A stretch of 64,000 nucleotides of DNA, from the NCBI GenBank assembly GCA_943737045.1, contig CALSFV010000313.1, positions 62,001-126,000 on the forward strand, written 5' to 3'. A program made the position numbers and the translations under genes. The DNA is from Parapristionchus giblindavisi (lineage: Eukaryota > Nematoda > Chromadorea > Rhabditida > Diplogasteridae). Of this stretch, positions 16,653-29,700 are shown one piece after another. A model generated the notes under the pieces. The model did not search any database. It was not told where the DNA came from and saw only the letters and a program-made list of their open reading frames with translations. The stretch's first letter is position 1; every line of letters begins with the position of its first letter.

Positions 16653-19600
16653 TTATCCAAAGAACACGAAGTCCTGTGGAAGATCGCTTTTAATATAATT
16701 GATAAAGGTAATGGTTTAAAAGGAGGTTAAGGTTATATTATAAAAAGGCCATACCTCAACATTGATATGGGGCGAGATGGCAACCGTGGTGTAGCCCATC
16801 TCGAGCATATTATACGCCACGGCGATCAATCGTAGCTTGTCGGGTAGAGCAGTCGATAGGAAAGATGAGAACTGCTCACGAATGTTGCTCACATTCTCTA
16901 ATCGAGCCATCTCCGAGTATTTATGGTACAGTTCGTTCACCTCAAATTATTATTTTCTTTTTTTAAATTTTGTATTTTCTTTAAAGACACACCCGAGGTA
17001 ACGTGAAACACTGTGATAAAAATGACACTTACAATGTGAATTTTAATTTTAAAAGGAAATAAAACGTTTGAAGTTTATCATTTCTTGTAATTAAGTTAAC
17101 GTAAAAAAGGTGAGAGAGTGCAAAACGAGGAGTGTTTTCTCTGCTTTTCTTTTCTTTTCGAAGCTTTTGAATAGGAACATAACAGACCATTTTCAAATCA
17201 TCAAATGAGAATCCTAATTGGAGTAACTGCATCATTCGTTGGGCGGGAATCTTATCTCGCTCCTGCAGTTCCTTCTCCTCTTGCGATATGACCTATGGAG
17301 ATCAAAGATAATCGGAGAAATAATGTTAAAACTAATATCCGTCAATCAATAAAATATTTATGAGAATCAATCAATAATCTTACGGGTTCACCCATATCGA
17401 GTGTTGCAGTGACGTCATTGGTGAAGAGTGAGCCAAGTGCCAGAGTAGTGGATGATGGGAACAGACCTGAAATTTGTCGATGTTGCAAACCAGTAATTGC
17501 AGCTATGTCGGTGCAACTCACACATCAAGTTAATTTTACTGCCCGCTTTGCCAATATTCTCACGCAGACAAATAATGCGAGAGCGTATGACCAGATATGA
17601 TGGTTTCAATTTTGTTTGGGGTTTCGCTAATGAATGATAACTTATTGTTAGATGTTGATTCAGTAAAAAAATATAAAGAAATCGAAAGACTGGATACCGG
17701 TAGGAGTGGCGATGGGCATTGATTGATCAGTGAATGATGATAGTAGATCGAGTTGTTGTTGCTGCTGTTGCTCCAATCGTTCCTGCTTCACTGGCTGCAT
17801 GGGCTGCAAGTATTATTATCGATCTGCCGCTTGTGTCTCATAATTACCTAATACTTAAAATCACAATTGCGCTGTTGCGATGTGCAAAATTTGGGGAAAA
17901 TTTGGTGTGGTGCAAGGGATTACGGTAGGCTACAGTAGGAAGTGGTGCGTAGTGTGTGCGACTTACCGTAATGACACAGGCTACCGGAGGAGTTGAAGGG
18001 TCCTTCGGATCATCCGTTCCATCCTCTGGCTCTTCTTTTACCTTACTCTCTAGTCCACTACTAATCTTCATCACGATCAATCTACTGCGCGCCAGCTCTG
18101 CGTATGTTTCCTTGTGTCTCGTGCTGAATGCAGTGATACGAAAGTTCAAAGTTCAAAGTTCAAAGTTCAAAGATCAAAGTCAAAGATCAATCATGGTACG
18201 AAGGAGGATAATATGAAACCTGCATACCAATTCTTTTTTGTCATTGAGTGCTATCCGAACTACTGAATTTGCAAAAGAACCAGGGCGAACTGGAACCCAC
18301 TAACAATATAGTGAGCGATAAGGGAGCTTGTCAATACACCATTGGGTGGATACATGAGCCTATCAGAGATCGATATGCTACATATGAGCATATTTGAATG
18401 CTTACTAGAGACCGCCAAACCGATATATCCCTTAGGCGAATGGTGGAATGAAAGGGGTGAATCGTATATCTCGAAACGCGATTGTCCGAACCAATGGGAT
18501 ATCGCGATATCCGAATGCGTTCGATAGAAATAAATATCCCTTTTTAATATGCTTTTGACCAAAAACGTGACAAATGAATCGTCCAGGGCTAGAGAGTGAA
18601 CATACTCGTTAGATGTACTTTTTATCAGAAAGAATTTCACGAATCATGAAATAAAGGATAAATTGAGGTGATGATAACATACATGTCGTCCATGTCGCAT
18701 AAGTGGAAAGGTACCAGACTAACGAACACTCATCATATATCGAATAACAGTAAAGTACTCACAAATGCTTCTCCAGGTTTCCAGACTTCTTTCCGAGCAG
18801 AACGGCACCACAAATTTTGCACTTGTATGACTTTTTGACGTTATCAACAACGTCAAATTGCTTCCGAATAGGTGCTGGACCACGCACCATTGAGAGCGAG
18901 TGTGAAGGAGACCGATATAAAGGGTGACTGGGAATCAAAATGAAAATGCAGACTAAGGATACACGTATGGCCAAGTGCCTATCTAATTTACATATTCATT
19001 TCAATATCCTTTTGGACAAAGAAATGACGAGAGAGAAGGAATGACGAGAGAGCAATTGAAAGGATTATTGAAAGGGTGAAATGAAAAGAGTTACAAAGGA
19101 TAGCCTCCAAAGGGATAGTGAAACGCCTATCATTTGCCACCCTTTTCATTTTCATTTAATGTCACCCTTTCAATCGGTCGCCTTAATTTATTATTCAAAA
19201 TGTGGCCCGAGACTATTCTTTTGTTAAGCTTTTGCCCTAATTGTAAATGATATTGAAAGGGATATTCAACCGTCTATCGAACTCTTTCGGATATCGCGAA
19301 ATTCCACTTTTTTTGGATCAATCGCCTATCGATAAAGACGATTCAACCCTCTCATTCCTCCATTCGCCTTTAGATATATCGGTTTATTTATTTATTTATT
19401 TTTTAGATATAGCCTATACCCTCAAAAATCGATTGACATTTCACCCGATTCTCATCATTTATAAGGGAGAAATGGAGCGTTTTTGATCTCGTTCCCTTTT
19501 AGAAGGGAATTGGTACGGCGAGGAGGAATATGGGCACTGCTCCAGAATCCTTAAGTCACCTTAAAAGTGGGCGGAGCTAGGGTCGAACTAGATCAAAGAT

Positions 19601-22594
19601 CAATCACTATAGTTTAGCCCTACGAATCCCTATATGTTATCATAAATTCATAACAAGAGTGCAAATAAAAAAAGGTCTAAGAAATCGAGGGAAAAAGATC
19701 TGTGATAGAACAGAAAGTACCGTAGATGTCTCCACATGGAGCTTGTCGCACCGGCGCAGAGGGCTGTTGAGCAGAGTTTGCACTTCTGATGCAGCTTCTT
19801 CTTCTCGTTTGGGTCGGCTGGGTCGGCCGGTTCTTCCTCGATCAGGGTGAAGTAATTGTAGATTGGACTGCGACCACCACAGTTCATTGCCAATACCGAA
19901 TCAAATGAAACGGCGAACACAATGCCTCATGTTCATATTTGCATGATTCACATTTTTTGCAAAAGCTCGATGCAAAATGCATCAAAGACTAAGAAAGAGA
20001 AAGATAATGGCTAGGCTAGACAATTCTATGGTAATTTTTAATCCCTAAAATCTCACCGATTCGCCTTGGCGTCCTTTAAAAAGACGATGTATCCTTCATA
20101 CAACCCCAATCATGCCCTATAAAAGAAATTCACTCTGGAGTAATAAATATTAATTGATTGATCGATAAACAGACAAGGAATAATTAATGTGAACAGTGAG
20201 GGTGAGGGAAGTGCGAAGCGAGTATTGAAAGGCATATTTTGATATTTTTGATACTTAAATTTGAATAAATCCTGAAATCGTTTTTGGAAAGAAAACAAAG
20301 CTCACCATTATAAGATGTGCATGTTTGCTGTGCGGAGGATACTTTTGGAGCAGCGCCAGAATTGTCGGAGGAAGATCAGTGTTCGGCTTTTGTTGAAATT
20401 TCTGCAATATTTAAAAAAAAATTTCTAACTCTCTTATTTTGCGTGCTCTCTGATAACTATCTAACTCTCATTGTCCTACGAATATTGCAGTTCAACTACA
20501 ACGAGCAAGAATAATTCCCAAGCTTTGAGCTCTTTGTCGGCGCACATCCAATGGTTGCCTTAGAAATATTTCCATTTGGGTTATTTTCCGAGAGTGACCG
20601 AGGAATCCAAGGCATAATCAGGGGTTATGAAGGGGGATTGGGTTCTGAGGGATTGGTTATCCGACGCAGGGGTGTGCGGCAACTGAATTGCCGATTGCCT
20701 GAATTGCCGACTTTTTATTGCCGAAATTGGTTGCCGTTGCCAATTCCAATAAAAAGTTTTAAAAAACGCGGTTGCCGCACACCCCTGTTCCGAGGGCTGG
20801 GATCGGATTATGAGGAAGATATCACATCATGTTTCATGAGTCAGGGGGTTCCTCATAATCAGTCTGATCATGTGAAGTAGTCGTCATTTCCCCATTTGAA
20901 CGTATGGACCATTCCTAATCTATCCTCAGTCCGTCACGTGCCCCCATTTATATGTCTACGATCTCTATAGTAATACTGATAAGAAATTAAGAACGAAAAT
21001 GATGGTACAACATTTTTTTAGTATTAAACTACTGTTTGGTACTAGTGTGGGTTTCATTCTAGTTTTTAAAATGTTGCTATTTCAAGTTTGAAGCTCACAA
21101 GAGCCATAAGAGCCATATGAGTCGCTTTCGGTATCTTATCCGTTTTCAGTTGTGCTTCCCTTGTTAGTGAATTCTACTTACTTACAAGCTATTCAGTGTC
21201 CGTTAAAGGTGGAGCCCGGCTAATGTTCATACAAAACTCTTAACATCTCGCCAATGCAATTTTCATTGGTGTTTCAAATTAGCTCGGGAGTGTCTTTAAA
21301 TCTAATAAGTTCAGACCTCTTTATTCTGTTTCAGTCGATTCTTTAATGACGCCCTCTGAATATCCGCTGCCCGACAAATTCTGTCGTAGAAACCGTCTTT
21401 GGCTGGTCCGAGCGACTTTCCGATGCTGTAAAGAACACTATTATTGTTTCCCATACGTTACATTGAAGGTCTCTCCTCTGGCATTCTCACGCTCTCTTTG
21501 ACCGCAAGATACTATGGCCAACGCGGAGAGTTTTCAATTAGCTCGGGGTGTGGCTTTTCACGATGTTTACTGGTTTTTTGATTGTTTGATGCATCATGAT
21601 CATGAGATAATAGTATGACTGTACACTATGATGTTGAATATCTACTTCCTTATCATGTCCCTACGCACAGTCTACACCCACTTTTATCTTCATCTTTATC
21701 TATCATACATCAGATCACTCGGGGTCTGCTTCATCATCACAGATAAGGAGGAAAATGACGATGATGATGATAGCTATGATAAGAGTGACAATGTATGAGG
21801 ATGATGTCATAAATCTCATTGTTTTCTTCTTTCTCCTTGTAGGTTTCTAGCCTCCAAGTCTAATTTCAGAATCCGGAAGAATAGGCGTTTGTAAGCTTGA
21901 AACATGATTTGATAAACCTGACATCACAAGTGTAGGCAGATGATATTCCCCAAGTTTCATTACCGTATCTAGATCACTATTCGAACTTTCCAAAATTTAG
22001 AAGCTCACCCTCGGATAATTTACTCTCCGCTCTCTCGTAGACAAAGAACGCGAGCGAATGTTGCCAGAGTGGATAGTTTCGAATTAGCTCGGGGTGTCAT
22101 TTTAAGAACAGAAAGGCTCACGCATGAACTAGTCTCAATTGTTCGAATGTAATGGCCGTCTTTGCATTCATCGACGATTCCTTCTGTGATCGAACTTGTG
22201 TCTCCAACGAGGATATCTCGCGCTCGAAATCCACCAGAATTTGCGGCCGCTGGAAAACAAAAACTTGGATTACTGTAACTGCTCTTGGATCACTGTAAAT
22301 CGATAATCTTACCATTGTGACACCATCGCCCCAGATCGCTTGGGGCTGCTGAATGGGCGTTAGGACGGGCGGTGCTTGGAAATTCCCGCCGTAGGAGTCT
22401 TCAAAACTGCTGAAATCAATCGATAATTATATATTTATAATTTATTATTATTATTATTTGTAAAATAAATAATAATAAACAATAAATAACCTCGATTCAG
22501 CTTTGGGAGGACTGTTACCGCTCTGGGTTGTGTCCATATTGATCGGTTCCGATTGTATCTTCGCCGCCATTTGCTGTAGAGCCACTTCCATCAT
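16653..22594 (-). CDS. BED-type zinc finger protein
   Basis: Minus-strand exons: 22491-22601 (ATG at 22594), 22313-22409, 22122-22249, 20306-20401, 19721-about 19870, 18763-18927, 17967-18123, 17698-17803, 17384-17466, 17188-17292, 16755-16940, 16653-16673. The exons from 19721 downward agree in phase. Two BED fingers are seen: CKLC...HLRH (exons 19721/18763) and CKIC...HFTRH (18763/17967). An acidic linker (KVKEEPEDGTDDPKD), a Gln run and a helical C-terminus follow. BED fingers bind DNA, as in chromatin and transcription proteins such as nematode DPY-20 and BED-3; orthology is not claimed. The ATG sits 7 nt after an acceptor-like ATTACAG, a possible trans-splice site. The joins 22122 to 20401 and 20306 to 19870 are unresolved, so an exon may be missing. 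Confidence 0.7.
18252..19516. mobile_element. Foldback element spanning the second BED exon
   Basis: The outer ends match, in reverse, the two ends of the block at 38750-39235. Internally, 18418-18560 is the inverted copy of 19245-19383 (CCTTAGGCGAATGGTGGAAT; CGCGATATCCGAA), and 19070-19180 is a smaller palindrome. The BED exon 18763-18927 lies between the arms. Confidence 0.65.
20667..20787. mobile_element. hAT-like MITE, 121 bp
   Basis: Perfect 17-bp terminal inverted repeats CAGGGGTGTGCGGCAAC / GTTGCCGCACACCCCTG. Flanking 8-mers ATCCGACG and TTCCGAGG match at 6 of 8 positions. CAGGG-type ends and 8-bp duplications are hAT hallmarks. It lies in the long intron region of the BED gene. Confidence 0.8.
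21212..21302. repeat. Palindromic hairpin element, divergent copy
   Basis: Begins TTAAAGGTGGAGCCCGGCTAAT and ends ATTAGCTCGGGAGTGTCTTTAA in inverted relation. It is the most diverged copy of the roughly 100-bp palindrome family. Confidence 0.6.
21466..21560. repeat. Palindromic hairpin element
   Basis: The core CTCTCCTCTGGC ... GCGGAGAGTTTTCAATTAGC and the edge AGCTCGGGGTGTGGC match the family consensus. Confidence 0.75.
22005..22105. repeat. Palindromic hairpin element
   Basis: Contains CTCTCCGCTCTC, the central GTAGACAAAGAA, GTTGCCAGAGTGG and AATTAGCTCGGGGTGTC, as in the other copies. Confidence 0.8.
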
Positions 22595-24660
22595 TGGGAA
22601 ACTGTAATTATCAGAAGATTGTAATCACTGAAATCATCGGACTGAAAAAAGAAACCGTACAAATATATCGATTGGAAGTGTGAAATCTAAGGACAAACGA
22701 GTACAATACAGTGGTGTTTTTCTTTAAAAAAATACTTAAGAACGAAGGCACACCAGATTCAGTGGCAACTAATCTTGATAAAGATTTTTTTCAATCAATA
22801 TTAAAATAAATGAGTCGACATGAAAATGATAATGTTGATGATAAGACTGTCATGGAAAGAAAAGGAGATGAAAATGAAAGTTTTGCTTGATCATACGATT
22901 CTTATCTTTCTCCTCTGATAGATACTCTTGAATCAATAAAACGCGGCTTTAATGAGATTTCAATTGTCCAAAAGAAGAGATAGCCAGAGCGATATATCGA
23001 TCGACCGAGACTATCAATGGTCGCATCAAAGGAAAATTACTATCAAGAATAGAAAACTAATTTAAAATTACTGTGGAATTAATCGATATTTTCATTATCT
23101 AACTAACCCCTACCCCTATCGTTAATTTTTTAATAAAAAGCGCGAGTAATTTTGTGTAGCAGCTCTACTACCTGCCATTCCTCAGTTCCGGCAGGGTCCG
23201 GTAACCCTATGGCCATAAGCCATTAGTCTCTCGCACTTACCGTATTACCCACTAAGTCCCATGACCTTACTCATACTAAGTCTCGTGACCGCTAAGTGCT
23301 CACGGTCGCGGACACGCCAACGAAAGTGAAAGGGGTTAGCATGAATAGATTGATAGGTGATAGTGTGTGATAGCAGTCCATCATCTACTTCTCTTCTGAA
23401 TCTCCCATGTCCCCTTTCACTGTATCTAACCCTCCACTTGATAGTCTTGACCTCTTCGTTTTCATGCTCTTCATACGTTTATCGTCACTCCGATGTCTCT
23501 TATCTCGGCTTCTCTGACCCTCTCAACGCCCCCTTATCTCTAGCTCCTCCACAAACCTCCTCACCTCGTCTGTAACCCATCATCACATCTAATCATGAGC
23601 ATTGATAACCACGTCAAACTGGCGCCAGCATGATGCTTTTTCTCTCACTCTCTCGCAGTCTCTCTCACTCTCTCTCTCTCTCGCTCTCACTCTCACTCCT
23701 CTCTCACTCCCTCCCTCACTCTCTCTCTCTCGTTTTAAATGGTCAAATGCGATCAATAGAAGTGTGATGGCTACATTGTATATGCTTACGGCAGATCAAT
23801 CGATAAAGGACAATCCGTTCAGGACCCAAGATCCTTCAGAAGGAATGCAACTTCAGCAGAATGGTTCATACAATAATCTGGCAAAGAATGTGTTGCTTAT
23901 CAATATTGCTGTCACTTCCTTAATCATATTTAAATAATTAAATAGTATTAAAATACTCTTAAACTATTTTTATATTCGACAATATACATACAACAATTAC
24001 ATTGAGCAATTGAAAACCAAAAAATCGGATGAAAGCGACGGAAATTCTGCACAATGATCATTGTCATCATATTTGATGGAAAATAAATTAATATTAAATA
24101 AATAAATAATTTATTTATGATAATACAAAATAGGTTTCATAATGTTTGTGTGAATATCAATAAATTATCTTATATTGTGAGATTATTTTACTGTTCACAT
24201 GCAGCCTTCCATCTCTATTTAGCCACATGGTCAAAATTTAAATAATGATTTATTCGAAATATTAGGTTATTTTAGCTATGCTTGTTATCTATCTATATTT
24301 GCATCCTTTTCCATTAACATTTCTTATGTATTTATTTAATTCTCTTTGGTCAAGTGGTACCGCCAATTTTTAAAAATTCATAATACATGACATTGAACAT
24401 TTTTTTTTGTTAAATGTAATTATTTTTTTATCCTGCATGAAAAATATGTGGCAACATTTGAAACAATTAACTTTGTGTTTTGATGCCTCTTTTCTAACCA
24501 AAATAATCACATTTTTGGATAATAGAGAAATGAAGGCTGAAAGAGGGACAGAGATTATGCAAGATTATGTTAATTATATTTTAAAATGTACGAATATATG
24601 TATGTTTTGAAGGCACATTAATACTACGTCTAGAAAAAGCTAACAAAATAATTAAGTTAT

Positions 24661-24768
24661 GCGGTGTTACATTTTGAAAACGTGCGCACACCGTACCCTT
24701 AATGACTTCGTAACGTCTTCGTCATTAGAGGGTTACGGAGTGCTCACGTTTTGAAAAAGTAACGCCGC
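24661..24768. mobile_element. MITE of the GCGGTGTTACA family (copy 1)
   Basis: Ends TGCGGTGTTACATTTT and AAAAAGTAACGCCGCA are inverted copies. TTA flanks both sides. The small 108-bp body carries further inner pairing (CGTGCGCAC with GTGCTCACG). Confidence 0.8.
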
Positions 24769-25092
24769 ATTAACAATAAAGTGTACTTTATGCTGGTTCT
24801 TCATAGCGTTAAAAAGGGGAAGCAGGAGATTTGGAGTACGCTTCTCATGAAGAACTTGGGACAACTTTTTTAGAGAGCATGAGAATACTGTTAGAATGAC
24901 ACCTGTCTGCTCGTTCTACGATGAAAATGAACCGAGTTATGATCACTTTCAGGGTAGATCACAAAAAATCGATAATCTGCAATTTTGGCCAAATCAAGTG
25001 GTTAGGCCCTCTCATGACACTTCTCAACCTTCTCAACCACACCCACTGACCGACTTTGAGGCCCCCCCCCCGGGGACAGGCCGGTCCAGTGT

Positions 25093-25305
25093 CTACTCTG
25101 GTATTTTGAAACTTAAAGTCTACTTAAACTCCGCACTTTAAGTAGACTTTAAGTAAACTTAAAGTAAAACGCAAGTCTACTTAAAGTGGTATGGTATACT
25201 GTAATGCATTTCGTCAAATGTTCTTTCACTTTAAGTTTACTTAAAGTCTACTTAAAGTCTGTGACGTAATTTAAGTAGACTTTAAGTTTCAAAATACCAG
25301 AGTAG
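25093..25305. mobile_element. CTACTCTGG-family inverted-repeat element (copy 1)
   Basis: 213 bp with terminal inverted repeats CTACTCTGGTATTTTG / CAAAATACCAGAGTAG. Inside are several ACTTAAAGTCTACTTAAA words in both orientations. A second copy in the same orientation is at 38453-38666. Confidence 0.92.
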
Positions 25306-26735
25306 GACCAGGACCGAAACACTGGATCGTTTTCGATTAATTATGGTTTTCTTTTTCTTAAAAAAGTTTCTACGCAACCCATTTCTTAGTCCCTTTCTTT
25401 CATTCTCTATAATTTCATCGAAATCGGAGACAAAAAAAATTTCCTAGTGGCAGAACCGGCCGTTTTTGCTACACTTTTACAGGAGACCCGTGATAGGAAG
25501 TGGCATTATGTTCTCAATTACAATTGAGATCTTGGGCACGTAGTACGTGGTTAGTGGTCAGAAGTGCCCCTTGGATGTGAGGTGAGCACGCGTAGACTAT
25601 TCAATCCTTCAGTGACAACCATTCTCTCCCCAATGGTTTCGTGCTTGATAAAGGTCATTGCATAATAATGAGCAGACATCAACACTGATATGAGAAGAGA
25701 TGACAATCGTTTATTGTATTTTACAGATTCGAACTCGAGTCTATGAGGTTCAAAACCTTCATGTATTGTAAATGAGATACAGATTGGGAGGGATGAGTGC
25801 ATTTTCAGGCATTTTCCCCGGACGATTAGGGCACAATCACATTTTTGAAGAATCAATAAATTGAGAGTAACTGACATAGGACTGACTGAGACTGACTGAC
25901 ATAGACTGAAAGAGGGCGATAGTGAGGACACATTTAGACAGATGAGTGCATTTTCAAGCATTTTTCGGGACTATTAGAGACAACGTGTCTCGCACGGTGT
26001 CGGGGACACATTTATAGTGCTATGTGAGGACACAAAAGAAGAGGTGGATGATTATTATAGTGTCAACGATCGAATGTAATCTTATCTATTATTAGGTGTT
26101 GAGTATCGACCACAAGCTCCGACCGTTCTTTACTATCGCCTTTTTCTGCATACTCTCGCTTTGTTTCTTGTAGTCTCGGTCAAACTTCTCATTTACAGTT
26201 AATATTCATTCATTTTATGATCATTATTCGTATTTTATTATTTTCGAGCCTAGAGAAATTAATTATTCCATTACGAGTTGCTTTTCTCGAGCGAAAAAGC
26301 TGCATTCCATTGAGTAATTTTTTGATGCTTTGATAAAGCTAAACACTAAGCTTATCTTTGACAATAAGATAATTTGATTTCTATTTACGTTGAACATATT
26401 CACTTTAACCTTCGAATTGCTGGACAAATTGAGATCAGAAAAATGTTGATGAAAATATCACTCATTTTTAATGTTTATTGACAACCTTCGATTTGCTTGA
26501 TAACAATATTGAACCACATGCCTCCCTTTTACAAATCATCTTTCCCAATACATTCTATTGAAGATGGTCAGCCCCATTGAGTAGGTTCGCTGTCATGAAC
26601 CTATTAGCCAAAACAATGAATCTCACCCCTAATAATCAATATTTGTGAAAAAATCAATACTTCCAATACCCAATTCTATTACAACATTTGCATTATGAAC
26701 TATTTCAATTTAAATATAATATAATATATTCAGGG

Positions 26736-29700
26736 ATGTCGTCTGTCCCCAGTTGTCTGACCTTGTCAGAAGGGGACTTGGCCCTGTTATTGGAGAGTGA
26801 TGCACTAACCGATGGAGCTAACGATATTGATGATCAGGTCATATTTTAAATCATTTAAATATCTGCAATTATCTAAATATTTATTAGATTTGAATATTTT
26901 CTTTACAATACAATACATTTATCTTATCAGCACTAATAGTAAGTGCAGAAGAGTAAGTCAGGGGCAGGAATATTTTCTTTATTAGATATTTATTATTTCA
27001 TTTTTTTCCAGCAGCGCAAGAAAATTCACACCGAGAAAAAAGTGTACGCCACAGCAACAACCTGTAATGAGTTATATTCTTTTTTTGCGCAATTTTTAAC
27101 GTGCAAAGTGAACACTTCACAGGTCCTGCGGAGTACACTTTTTGCTCTGTATATATACATATCTTATCTCGTCCGATTGTCTTATCAAAGTACACACGAC
27201 AATGATAAACCCAGTAAATGTCTGGTTGATAAGATTCCCTACTTCGATTTCTCTTGTAGTGAACACGATTGCACTAGTATTGATTGTCGTTCTCCGTTTA
27301 TTTTTGGGCTGTCCAATCGATGCTCTGAAACTTTGTTCAGTAATTTGGTTTCAATTTTAACATTTGAATTACCGGTCAAACCAACAGCATCGTTTGGGCA
27401 CTAAAAATAACTTAGCTAAGTTCACTGTCAGGTCATAAAGTCACAGTTGGGCAATCCGTAACATCTTATCGATCGCCCAAATTCGGTTTAAATCGTAACC
27501 AACATGCCCATACTTCGCCAAATCTTGTTTGAAGTGCGCTACTTTCTTCTCCGTCTATCCAATCTATCTTTATTATTAGTATTTTTTCACTTATGTTACT
27601 TTTATCCTTCTGAATCATAAAAAAGTTGATGTCACATATTTGGATGTATAGTAAAAATAAAATAAAATAAAGTTGCGTTTCTGTATTTATTCTTCTTTTT
27701 CTTCTGTTTCTTATGTTTGCGTCTTATCTCTGCTTATTTCTCATCCACTGTCATTAATGAAGAAAAGCATGCCGTTGCAAACTATCTACTGACATGCATT
27801 TACTGCCGAAACGCAATCAATAACGATGATATAATCAATCGATAATGATAGCATAATCAGGTACAGCCGATCGATAAAGAGTCTGAAATCGTGACGGAAG
27901 CACAGAAACATCTCTTGAGGGTAGGCATTAATCAGATTTATAAAGATCGCTAACCAAACAATCAACGTCTTTTTTTCGACAAGCCGTTGATATTTTAAAT
28001 TTCAACTTTTATTACTTTATTGCTAATTTCAGGTAGCCTCGCAGACCGTGCCACTCTTCGGGATGCCGCATCGATCTGTGTCGAATGTCACCATTTGTCC
28101 TGCTATGCACTTCTCCTGGCATAATGTATCCGCTTCGGTTCGTGTTCTACAGTTTTACGGGCACCTGCATACATAAAAAATCAATAATTTCATTGGTTCT
28201 CTCAATGCAAACAAACAACAACGAAAGATATCTGATGTATCATTGTAAACAGAAATTGTATGGTTGTAATTTTAAGTACTAAAAAAAAATTACTTTACCA
28301 GAAGAGTATTCGCACGTTGCTATGGTTATACATGGGAGAATATGCCTGGAGCACCTGAGCGTAATACAAAACTTAAACTCGAAACGCTAGAAAAACGTAG
28401 ACTAAATATAGACGTTAGAACTTCCCTCAAACTTCTCAGAGGCAAGTTCAAAATTTCGAACAAGAAATCCCATTATTTCAATACCTATATAACCAGAAAT
28501 GGGATAAATTTCAATAATCCCGGGTCACGGTTCCAATATAGGTACTACAGTTTCTTCGCTAGGGCGGCACGTTTACTATCACTACCCGAAAATAGGATCG
28601 ACTTCTCGATTCCAGACTGATCTATCTTTCCCTTGTAACGATTTATTTCACTCTTGCATCATTATCATTTACTGTCGTCCCCACTTGATTCAATGTTTGA
28701 TCTCACGCATCATTCCATAATATTGTTTTACTTTCTTTTTCACCTCTCTGTTTATCGTTAAAGATAAATAAATTATTATTAAAATACAATAAATAAATGA
28801 ATACTTTATTCAGCCAATTGAAGAGAAGCCCAAGTATCTTTGCTGCCTCGAGAGATCTTCTTCATCAGGAGATCTGAAAACAAATGAAAATGCCCCTGTT
28901 CCCAAGGAAATTCTATCAAATGGTATTCATTCAAATATTTGTTGTTTGAATTAAGCATGAATATTTTATGGTAAAGGCTCACCCCAAGCTAATTTTAATT
29001 TGTGCATTGACGATACACTTCTCGTGGACAAAAAGTGAGAGAGTTTGTTGAGAGCTGAGAGAGTTTACGTGATGTGCATGCAAACTATGCCTGTGTTATC
29101 TCATTTCTTTATGCTCTTCTTATTTATTTATTATATATGTTTGTATTATTATTAATATTTCAGTGTTTGGTGTGGCTCAACCGGGTGAGGTTCTGGCCAT
29201 AATGGGCTCGTCTGGCGCCGGAAAAACTACACTACTCAATGTGCTCGCTCAGAGGAATCTCAATAACGTCCAAGTTGATGGATCCATTAAAGTATAATAA
29301 TTTACAAAATACTTAGTGCTTAGTCACTTTAAGCAATCAATTAGTTGAATCAGCATAAAATAAATAATGTACTGTAGGTCTCTATTTACAGTTTGTTCAC
29401 GAAAATATTCGAGGCACGATCTGAAAGGATCTTTCCTTGTGATTTTGACCCGAATTTCTTCTTTAAATGTTTTTCTGCTAGAGCTTACAAGGGAATCCTT
29501 TCAGCTCGCGGAAAGCAATCCAGATGAAAATTTGCACAGGCATTGTTGAAAGCAATAGAAAATTATATGTGAAGTCGAAAAATGCAGCAGGGCAATACCC
29601 GAGCCGCAGCATCTATCCAAACTTGGTCAGACTTGGCGCGCATTCGCTGCCAACAATCTGAATTCATCGTCTCTATCTCTGAAGAAAGGTACCAACTTGA

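Larger units (their letters stand above)
22602..26735. other. 4-kb intergenic region without a recognised gene
   Basis: It separates the divergent BED (-) and ABCG (+) genes. It holds a CT-rich microsatellite (23640-23730) and two inverted-repeat elements listed separately. The rest is AT-rich with no supported gene. It may contain both promoters, but no site can be named. Confidence 0.5.

Noticed and set aside
23357..23937. Two + strand frames rich in Ser/Leu
   Set aside because: Mostly CT-rich low-complexity DNA; no splice support or domain.
26943..27404. 153-residue + strand frame
   Set aside because: It lies in the first ABCG intron, has no recognisable domain, and the flanking exons join in phase without it.
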